This document shows positions 7,189 through 13,012 of a DNA stretch of 17,030 nucleotides, one piece after another. How positions within the stretch are numbered: position 1 is the first letter of the stretch; every line of letters starts with the position of its first letter. Source of the stretch: an uncultured Acetatifactor sp. (lineage in GTDB: Bacteria > Bacillota > Clostridia > Lachnospirales > Lachnospiraceae); NCBI GenBank assembly GCA_910586835.1, contig CAJUJU010000073.1:1-17030 (forward strand). The letters run 5' to 3'. A program made the translations under genes and the position numbers. Below the pieces are notes generated by a model. It saw nothing but the letters and a program-made list of their open reading frames with translations, was not told the DNA's origin and ran no database searches.

Positions 7189-8388
7189 TTATATTTTTAC
7201 TGTGCGTGCCGTCAGAGAAACCATGTGCGACTCGTTCACCACTTCATTATAGACGTGCAGCGCCTTGAGCGCAACTGCTTCTTCTCTGTACCGCAATCCT
7301 GTCTGAAGGGCATTTTCGGCCATACCGGCCCGGTCAATTTCTCCGCCGCAGAAGCACTCCAGCATTTCGGCGTATTCCAGACTGTCTTCTTCGGTCAATA
7401 TACCGTTGACTCCGTTGGTCACAAGATCCTCCACACCGGATGCCCGAACCGCCAGAACCGGCGTACCTCCGGCAAAGGCCTCCAATACCACAATGCCCTG
7501 GGTCTCCGTTTTCGAGGCAAAGAGGAAGGCATCCGCCGCCGCAAAATAGGCAGCCGTCTCTTCATTGGGCAGGGATCCCGTAAAGATCACTTCATCCTTC
7601 AGGTCAAGCCTTTCACAAAGCTTCTCATACTCTGCCCTGTGGCCGCCGTCCCCCACCATCAGCATACGGAAGGGTCTTTGAAACCTTTTCTTAAATTCCG
7701 CAAGGCTGTTTATCAGAAACCCAACGTTCTTTTCCGGCCCCATCCTGGATACGGTGAGAAACAGCGGCATTCCCTGCGCATGGTATCTGCTGCGGATTCC
7801 TTCCTTCTCTTCTTCCGTCACTTGGAAATTGCGTTCTTCAATGCCGGTGGGCAAAACGCCGGTTCGCTCCTGCTCCATGCCCAGGGTATCCGTCAGGTAA
7901 GTGCGGATGCCTTCCGTTGGCGCAAAGACAAAGCTGCAGCGCTTCAGAAAGGGATGAAGATAAAAGGGCATCAGTTTTTCCACCCGGAGCAGTCCTTTGG
8001 TATAACATTCCACATACTTTTCATATCTGGTGTGGTAGGTAAACACCATGGGAATGTGATATTTTCGGGAGAGATATGCAGCGGTGCGCCCCACCAGCAT
8101 GGGATGGTGCACATGGATGACATCAAAATGCTTCTCCCGAAATTCCTTTTCAATCCGCCGGTCGAAGGGATTCGGTATCACAATCCCCCCGATAAAACGA
8201 TGCAGAAGCGTGGCATAGCGGAAGACATTTTCTTCCTCCTTCTGCTCGCTGTAGGTAGGCGCAAAGACAGTTACCTGATGGCCCATGGCCTCAAGTCCTT
8301 TTGTCAGTCTCTCAATGGAGATCGGCACTCCGCCCATAACCGGTTTATAATTGTTTGTCATCAATGCGATTCTCATCATCAAAACCAT
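7189..8388 (-). CDS. GT4-family glycosyltransferase (glycolipid or envelope glycan type)
   Basis: GT-B fold glycosyltransferase of family GT4, resembling Firmicute diacylglycerol glucosyltransferases (MgtA/alMGS-like) and other lipid-linked sugar transferases. The 399-residue product starts with MRIALMTNNYKPVMGGVPIS (from residue 5), whose Gly-rich loop GGVPISIERL (19-28) is typical. It has IHVHHPMLVG (91-100), SRMGPEKN (214-221) and the EX7E nucleotide-sugar motif E295 to E303 in ETQGIVVLE followed by AFAGGTPVLA. It is probably a peripheral membrane enzyme at the cytoplasmic face. Three ATGs at 8388, 8379 and 8376 compete. GGAAAGG lies only 1 nt before the first but 10-13 nt before the others, and homologues I recall begin at MRIA, so the real start may be 8379 or 8376. 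The DedA stop is 18 nt upstream. Acceptor and donor cannot be read from the sequence. Confidence 0.87.
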   Translation of the reverse strand: MVLMMRIALMTNNYKPVMGGVPISIERLTKGLEAMGHQVTVFAPTYSEQKEEENVFRYATLLHRFIGGIVIPNPFDRRIEKEFREKHFDVIHVHHPMLVGRTAAYLSRKYHIPMVFTYHTRYEKYVECYTKGLLRVEKLMPFYLHPFLKRCSFVFAPTEGIRTYLTDTLGMEQERTGVLPTGIEERNFQVTEEEKEGIRSRYHAQGMPLFLTVSRMGPEKNVGFLINSLAEFKKRFQRPFRMLMVGDGGHRAEYEKLCERLDLKDEVIFTGSLPNEETAAYFAAADAFLFASKTETQGIVVLEAFAGGTPVLAVRASGVEDLVTNGVNGILTEEDSLEYAEMLECFCGGEIDRAGMAENALQTGLRYREEAVALKALHVYNEVVNESHMVSLTARTVKI

Positions 8389-8406
8389 ACCTTTCCGCAG
8401 TATTTT

Positions 8407-8922
8407 TTAAGCCAGCCCAAACAGCTGAAACACCTGATCTCCCAGCACATAACCTGCGCCCACAAACACGAAATTCCAGAGGAAGATGCCGCAGGTGGAG
8501 CTGATTACATATTTTCCCAGATCCATTCGGATTACCCCGGCGGGGATAGATACAATGGTTCGGATCATGGGAAGAAGCTTTCCCAGGAACACGCCCATGG
8601 ACCCCTTGCGGCGCACCCACTCCAGATTTTTTTCCAGCGCCTCCTTCTGCTTTGGAAACCGTCTGATATAAGCTCTGAGAAAGACGTCTCCGCCCTTTCT
8701 TCCCACCGCGTACAGCATCAGGCTGCCCAGAAGTCCCGCAGCCACCGTGATGACCATAACCCAGAAAAAGTGAATGTTTCCCCTGGCTGCCATAATGCCT
8801 GCCAGGGGCATTATGATTCCTGCCGGAAATCCGGGCAGATTCAGGTATTCCAGAAAGACGATAATGAAAATGGCAATGGCGCCATATTTTGTAAAATAAA
8901 GTGTAAGTGCTGCAAGATCCAT
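8407..8922 (-). CDS. DedA/VTT-domain membrane protein, divergent
   Basis: Polytopic membrane protein of the DedA (SNARE-associated/VTT) family. Family members have been linked to undecaprenyl phosphate or phospholipid flipping and to envelope homeostasis. At 171 residues it is shorter than the usual roughly 200. The first reentrant loop shows E25 in FLEYLNLPGFPAG, and the second shows GKLLPMIRTIVSIPAGV (114-130). Compared with E. coli YqjA, the acidic residue after the PG turn (D51 there) is replaced by non-acidic PAGI, and the first of the two essential arginines is K115; R121 is kept. The ATG has a GGGAGG site about 7 nt upstream. Upstream TATAGT (8955-8960, minus) could be a -10, but I see no good -35. 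It heads the DedA - glycosyltransferase - regulator - kinase operon. Confidence 0.88.
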   Translation of the reverse strand: MDLAALTLYFTKYGAIAIFIIVFLEYLNLPGFPAGIIMPLAGIMAARGNIHFFWVMVITVAAGLLGSLMLYAVGRKGGDVFLRAYIRRFPKQKEALEKNLEWVRRKGSMGVFLGKLLPMIRTIVSIPAGVIRMDLGKYVISSTCGIFLWNFVFVGAGYVLGDQVFQLFGLA

Positions 8923-9040
8923 GGTATTTCCTCCCTTGTTCCTTTGTTAAACATACTATAAATCGCAAACCTGAAGGGAGACGCCAGAAAAAAACAAAGA
9001 AATTCTAAAGAGACTTTAAGAAAACAGAGAAGAAGGATTT

Positions 9041-9087
9041 AAACAAAAAACAGACAGACGGGAGATCTGACTCCCGCTGTCTGTCTG
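9041..9087 (-). terminator. Strong intrinsic terminator of the ilv operon
   Basis: Downstream of ilvC on the minus strand, CAGACAGA...CGGGAG (71-87 region of 9051-9087) pairs with CTCCCGTCTGTCTG across a short loop. A 3-nt bulge is present. The stem is followed on the minus strand by TTTTTTGTTT (9041-9050). This is a textbook rho-independent terminator and separates the ilv genes from the dedA operon. Confidence 0.9.
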
Positions 9088-9113
9088 AAAAGCATTTATG
9101 ATATCATATTTCC

Positions 9114-10133
9114 TTAGTTGTTGATCAGCTTGTCTTCCTCGTTGTTCCAGCTGTAAAGCTTTCTGATCTCCTGGCCCACCTTCTCGGAAGCATGCTCGGA
9201 GGCCAGCTTTCTCATGGCCTTGAAGTGAACCTGCTTTCCGGCAGGAGACATATCCAGAAGGAATTCCTTGGCAAAGGTTCCGTCCTGTATATCACTTAAG
9301 ATCTTCTTCATGGTCTTCTTGGTCTCTTCCGTCACAAGCTTGGGACCGGTGATATAATCGCCGTATTCGGCTGTGTTGGAGATGGAATATCTCATTCCTG
9401 CAAAACCGCTCTGATAGATCAGGTCAACGATCAGCTTCATCTCGTGGATACACTCAAAATATGCGTTTCTCTCGTCATATCCTGCCTCTACCAGGGTCTC
9501 AAAGCCTGCCTGCATCAGCGCGCAGACACCGCCGCAGAGCACGGCCTGCTCACCGAACAGATCGGTCTCCGTCTCGGTGCGGAAGGTAGTCTCCAGAACG
9601 CCTGCCCTTGCGCCGCCGATTCCCAGGGCATAAGCGAGAGCCAGATCCTGTGCCTTGCCGGTTGCGTCCTGCTCCACGGCGATCAGGCAGGGAACACCCT
9701 TGCCCTCCTGGTATTCGCTTCTCACGGTATGTCCGGGGCCCTTGGGCGCGATCATGGTCACGTCCACATCTGCGGGAGGCACGATGCAGCCGAAATGAAT
9801 ATTGAAGCCGTGAGCAAACATAAGCATGTTGCCGGCCTCCAGATTGGGCTCGATATCGTTTTTATACAGGTCGGCCTGCTTCTCGTCGTTGATCAGAATC
9901 ATGATGATATCGGCCTTCTTTGCCGCTTCTGCCGCAGTGTATACCTCAAATCCCTGCTTCACCGCCTTGTCCCAGGATCTGGAGCCCTCGTAAAGTCCAA
10001 TGATTACATGACAGCCGGAATCCTTCAGATTCAGCGCATGGGCATGTCCCTGGCTGCCGTAGCCGATGATCGCAATGGTCTTTCCCTCCAGAAGGGAAAG
10101 GCTGCAATCCTCCTGATAAAAAATTTTTGCCAT
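9114..10133 (-). CDS. ilvC: Ketol-acid reductoisomerase (class I)
   Basis: KARI converts acetolactate or acetohydroxybutyrate to the dihydroxy acids of valine/leucine and isoleucine synthesis, using Mg2+ and NAD(P)H. From ATG 10131-10133 the protein has 339 residues, the class I size. I chose this start because GGAGG lies about 8 nt upstream and homologues begin MAK; the frame also extends 10 codons upstream. The Rossmann motif is GYGSQGHA (24-31) and the cofactor loop is GLYEGSRSW (46-54). The loop has the long class I form with serines that usually suit NADPH, although the arginine common at its start is a tyrosine. The metal-site block TETETDLFGEQAVLCGG and the C-terminal knotted domain are present. 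ilvN copy 1 ends 75 nt upstream; the terminator at 9041-9087 follows. Confidence 0.97.
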   Translation of the reverse strand: MAKIFYQEDCSLSLLEGKTIAIIGYGSQGHAHALNLKDSGCHVIIGLYEGSRSWDKAVKQGFEVYTAAEAAKKADIIMILINDEKQADLYKNDIEPNLEAGNMLMFAHGFNIHFGCIVPPADVDVTMIAPKGPGHTVRSEYQEGKGVPCLIAVEQDATGKAQDLALAYALGIGGARAGVLETTFRTETETDLFGEQAVLCGGVCALMQAGFETLVEAGYDERNAYFECIHEMKLIVDLIYQSGFAGMRYSISNTAEYGDYITGPKLVTEETKKTMKKILSDIQDGTFAKEFLLDMSPAGKQVHFKAMRKLASEHASEKVGQEIRKLYSWNNEEDKLINN

Positions 10134-10208
10134 TTTTTTCTCCTCCATTTGTCGATTTGACATAATTTATAACTGACAGGTTAACCCTGGAGCTAACGTT
10201 TCCGTTTC

Positions 10209-10712
10209 CTACTGCTCGCTGTAGATGATGTGGTCCGTTCCTCTTCCCAGCCCGGCAATTCCCGTCCTCGCCAGCTCCAGAATCCCGTAATCCTGCATCA
10301 GTCCGATAAATGCCTCGATCTTCTGCTGATCCCCCGTGAGCTCTATCATCAGACTTTCGGAAGCAAAGTCAATGATCTTTGCCCGAAAGCTGTCCGCCAC
10401 GGCAATGATCCCCTGTCTCTGCTCCAGCGCCGCCCGCACCTTGATCAGAATCAGTTCGCGGTACACGCTGGCCTCCGGCTTCAATTCCTGGATGTCATGG
10501 ATATCCACCAGCTTGGCCACCTGCTTTTCGATCTGCTCCAGCACCTCGTCGTCCCCCGACGTCACAATGGTGATCCTGGTCAGACCGGACTTTGTGGTCT
10601 CGCCTGCAGTTATGCTCTCAATATTGTAGCCGCGCCTGGAAAACAGGCCCGAAATGCGGCTCAGGACACCGGATGTATTGTCAGCCAGCAGCTGAAAAAC
10701 TTTTTTCTGCAT
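10209..10712 (-). CDS. ilvN: Acetolactate synthase regulatory (small) subunit, copy 1
   Basis: Regulatory subunit of acetohydroxyacid synthase. It activates the IlvB catalytic subunit and confers feedback inhibition by branched-chain amino acids. The 167-residue protein has an N-terminal ACT domain (about 3-78), with effector-site residues equivalent to E. coli IlvH N11, G14 and N29 retained as N12, G15 and N30 (DNTSGVL and GYNIES). The C-terminal domain (about 82-160) ends in the family motif ELARTGIAGLGRG. Ribosome binding site GAGAGGTG precedes ATG 10710-10712. It has its own promoter at 10788-10816 and leads into ilvC. A second, diverged small-subunit gene lies directly upstream, so the window holds two. 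By motifs this copy is the more canonical of the two. Confidence 0.93.
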   Translation of the reverse strand: MQKKVFQLLADNTSGVLSRISGLFSRRGYNIESITAGETTKSGLTRITIVTSGDDEVLEQIEKQVAKLVDIHDIQELKPEASVYRELILIKVRAALEQRQGIIAVADSFRAKIIDFASESLMIELTGDQQKIEAFIGLMQDYGILELARTGIAGLGRGTDHIIYSEQ

Positions 10713-10752
10713 GAAAGCACCTCTCTCATCGAAAATTTTGCGGTTTACACTA

Positions 10753-10777
10753 CCGAAACGGTGCCCTTCCGCTTCGG
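10753..10777 (-). promoter_or_regulatory. Leader hairpin upstream of ilvN copy 1
   Basis: A 9-bp stem with one G-U pair, CCGAAGCGG and CCGTTTCGG (minus strand), encloses a 7-nt loop near the start of the predicted leader, just after the -10. TTACACT occurs as a direct repeat on the plus strand on either side (10745-10751 and 10779-10785). There is no U-run, so it is not a simple terminator; it may be an mRNA stabiliser or a protein-binding element. Function is inferred only. Confidence 0.4.
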
Positions 10778-10787
10778 CTTACACTTT

Positions 10788-10816
10788 AATATAGCAACTT
10801 CCCACCGGAATGTCAA
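10788..10816 (-). promoter_or_regulatory. Near-consensus promoter for ilvN copy 1 - ilvC
   Basis: The minus strand shows a perfect TTGACA (10811-10816), a 17-bp spacer (10794-10810) and TATATT (10788-10793). It lies in the 138-nt gap between the two small-subunit genes, so ilvN copy 1 and ilvC can be transcribed independently of metH and ilvB. No terminator separates it from ilvN copy 2, so read-through from upstream is also possible. Confidence 0.85.
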
Positions 10817-10850
10817 CAAAAACAATTTAGTCCTTTAATGCTTTAAAACG

Positions 10851-11354
10851 TTACTTCGACTCGTCGTTTTCGGCGCACTTGGCAAGCGCCAGTGTTCCGG
10901 TCCTTGCCACCTCAACGATGCTGATGGTCTGTAGCATGTTGATCAGAAGCTTTACCCGCTCCGGTGTATCGCAGATCTGCAGCATCATGAAATGCTTTGA
11001 CATATCCACGATATCCACCTTCATGATCTCACAGAGCTCCATGATCTCGCGGCGGTTGTTTTTGTTGTATTTGATCTTGATCAGCATCAGCTCTCTTGTG
11101 ATACACTGTTGTTCGGCAAAGGTTTTCACCTTGATCACATCCAGCTTTTTGTTCAGCTGTTTTTCGATCTGTTCGATGGTACGCTCGTCCCCGCTGCTGA
11201 CAATGGTCATACAGGAGACCTCCGGATCGTCTGTCTCCCCCACCGCAAGGCTGTCGATATTGAAGCATCGTCTGGAGAAAAGTCCCGCCACCTTACAGAG
11301 AACGCCGGAACGGTTTTCCACCAGGACAGAATAAATTCTTTTTTTCAGTTTCAT
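10851..11354 (-). CDS. ilvN: Acetolactate synthase regulatory (small) subunit, copy 2 (diverged)
   Basis: Second IlvN/IlvH-type subunit, also 167 residues but diverged along its full length from copy 1. The ACT domain (about 5-80) keeps the effector positions N14, G17 and N32 in VENRSGVL and FNIDSL. It has cysteine at positions 20 and 30, where copy 1 has serine and glycine; C30 falls in the GYNIES turn. The C-terminal domain ends VEVARTGTLALAKCAENDE, lacking the usual GLxRG ending. ATG 11352-11354 has a perfect AGGAGG 7 nt upstream. ilvB ends 38 nt before it, so this copy, rather than copy 1, is transcriptionally linked to the catalytic gene. It may bind a different effector or form mixed regulatory dimers. 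The sequence shows no sign of decay, so it is probably functional. Confidence 0.9.
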   Translation of the reverse strand: MKLKKRIYSVLVENRSGVLCKVAGLFSRRCFNIDSLAVGETDDPEVSCMTIVSSGDERTIEQIEKQLNKKLDVIKVKTFAEQQCITRELMLIKIKYNKNNRREIMELCEIMKVDIVDMSKHFMMLQICDTPERVKLLINMLQTISIVEVARTGTLALAKCAENDESK

Positions 11355-11392
11355 GGTACGTCCTCCTGATTTACGTTTGAAAGTGGTTTCCC

Positions 11393-13012
11393 TTACCCTT
11401 TTACCAGATCCATGGGATCAATGAGGCATTCCAGCAGCATGGAGTCGTCCTCCTGCAGAAAGGTGCGGATGGCCTCGTCGCAGCCCTCCATGTTTTCAAG
11501 CCGCAGAAAGGGGATTCCGTAGGCGGCGGAAAGCTTTTCCAGATCCGGGCTGCCGGACAGATCCACCACGGAATAATTGTCTTTGTAGGTGTAATGCTGG
11601 TATTCCCGCACCATTCCCAGATAATTGTTCTTCAGCACCACGATCTTTACCGGAATCTGATGCTGGCACATGGTGGCAAGCTCCATCATGGACATCTGGA
11701 AGGAGCCGTCCCCGCAGACCGCAACCACCTGCTTCTGCGGAGCCGCAAGCTTTGCGCCCATGGCTGCCGGAATGGAATAACCCATGGTGCCCATGCCGCC
11801 GGAGGTCAGGAATTTTCCCTCTTTTATGCTGGCATAGCCGCAGGACCAGATCTGGTTCTGCCCCACATCCGCCACATAGACTCCGTCTGCCTCCATGGCA
11901 TGGGAAAGCTTTGAGATAAAGACTGCCGGATCCACAAAGTCCGGATTGGGGGTTCGCTTCGGCACCATGGTTCTGCGGTATTCCTCCAGCGTCCTGCGCC
12001 AGTCTTCACAGCTGCAGCTGAACTCTTCCTTTGCAAAATCCTGAAAAATATGTTTCGCATCGCCCACCAGAGGAATGGTGGGACCCGCGTTTTTGCCGAT
12101 CTCCGCCGGATCCACGTCGATATGTACCAGCACCTTGTCCCTTGTGATCAGATCCGGCTGGCTGACGGCACGGTCCGCAACCCGGGCCCCTACCATAATC
12201 AGCAGGTCGGATTCGTTCATGGCGCGGTTGGCACAGGGCTTTCCGTTGTTTCCCACCATGCCGAAATACATGGGATGTTCCGTGGGCATCACACCGATTC
12301 CCATCATGGTGGAAACCACCGGTATCCCGTGCTTTTCCGCAAATCCCCGCAGCTGCTCCTGAGCCTCGCTCAAAAGGACGCCGCCCCCCGCGCAGATGAT
12401 GGGCCGCCTGGCTTTCTCCAGCTCCCGGATCACCTTTTTGATCTGCACGGCATGTCCCTTCACCGTGGGCTTGTAGGTGCGCAGAGAGACCTCCTCGGGA
12501 TACCGGAATTTGCTGATGGCCGCATTCTGGATGTCGATGGGAATATCAATGAGCACAGGCCCCTTTCTCCCGGTGTTGGCAATGTGAAAGGCCTCCCGGA
12601 AAATTCTGGGGATATCGTTTACATTCTTGATCAGATAGCTGTACTTGACAAAGGATTCCACGGCTCCCGTGATATCCGCCTCCTGAAACACATCGCTGCC
12701 AAGAAGTTCGCTGTTTACCTGCCCGGTGATACAGATCAGGGGAATGCTGTCCGCAAAGGCAGTGGCGATTCCCGTGATCACATTGGTGGCTCCGGGACCG
12801 CTTGTCACGGCGCAGACGCCGGGCCTGCCCGTCATCCTGGCCATGCCGCTGGCCGCATGGGCGGCATTCTGTTCCGTGCGGATCAGAACGGTGCGGATGT
12901 CTGATTCCAGTATGCTGTTATAGAAAGGACAGATGGCTACTCCCGGGTAGCCGAAAACGGTGGTCACTTCCTCTGCCTCAAGGCATTTGATAATGGCATC
13001 TGCTCCTGTCAT
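11393..13012 (-). CDS. ilvB: Acetolactate synthase large (catalytic) subunit
   Basis: Thiamine diphosphate-dependent acetohydroxyacid synthase, first common step of valine, leucine and isoleucine synthesis. The 539-residue protein keeps the catalytic glutamate E47, but within RTEQNA rather than the more usual RHEQGA, as in a clostridial branch I recall. The block SELLGSDVFQEADITG follows. The metal/ThDP motif is GDGSFQMSM (434-442) with NN at 463-464. In LGMVREYQ, Y471 occupies the place of the tryptophan (W464 in E. coli AHAS II) that favours 2-ketobutyrate and binds herbicides. ATG 13010-13012 overlaps the metH stop by 4 nt (ATGA). Its AAGGAGG site lies within the last metH codons, implying translational coupling. 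Its regulatory subunits are encoded downstream. A catabolic AlsS is unlikely given the FAD-type motifs and neighbours. Confidence 0.95.
   Translation of the reverse strand: MTGADAIIKCLEAEEVTTVFGYPGVAICPFYNSILESDIRTVLIRTEQNAAHAASGMARMTGRPGVCAVTSGPGATNVITGIATAFADSIPLICITGQVNSELLGSDVFQEADITGAVESFVKYSYLIKNVNDIPRIFREAFHIANTGRKGPVLIDIPIDIQNAAISKFRYPEEVSLRTYKPTVKGHAVQIKKVIRELEKARRPIICAGGGVLLSEAQEQLRGFAEKHGIPVVSTMMGIGVMPTEHPMYFGMVGNNGKPCANRAMNESDLLIMVGARVADRAVSQPDLITRDKVLVHIDVDPAEIGKNAGPTIPLVGDAKHIFQDFAKEEFSCSCEDWRRTLEEYRRTMVPKRTPNPDFVDPAVFISKLSHAMEADGVYVADVGQNQIWSCGYASIKEGKFLTSGGMGTMGYSIPAAMGAKLAAPQKQVVAVCGDGSFQMSMMELATMCQHQIPVKIVVLKNNYLGMVREYQHYTYKDNYSVVDLSGSPDLEKLSAAYGIPFLRLENMEGCDEAIRTFLQEDDSMLLECLIDPMDLVKG

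Noticed and set aside
7168..8961. Very long plus-strand open frame (597 codons) opposite the glycosyltransferase and dedA genes
   Set aside because: It is antisense to two well-supported genes, has no ribosome binding site, and its translation is rich in His, Gln, Cys and Arg with no recognisable domain. It is a mirror of minus-strand codon bias.
9003..9022. Imperfect inverted repeat upstream of dedA as an operator of the two-component regulator
   Set aside because: The repeat is imperfect and AT-rich, sits far from the candidate -10, and no matching site occurs elsewhere in the window.
10713..10850. T-box leader or CodY box upstream of ilvN copy 1
   Set aside because: The leader is about 70 nt, with no T-box sequence or terminator/antiterminator pair. 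The only CodY-like stretch (AATTTTCGATG) matches just half of the consensus.
10209..11354. The two ilvN genes as one gene split by a frameshift
   Set aside because: Each has its own start, ribosome binding site, full ACT and C-terminal domains and stop, and a promoter sits between them.
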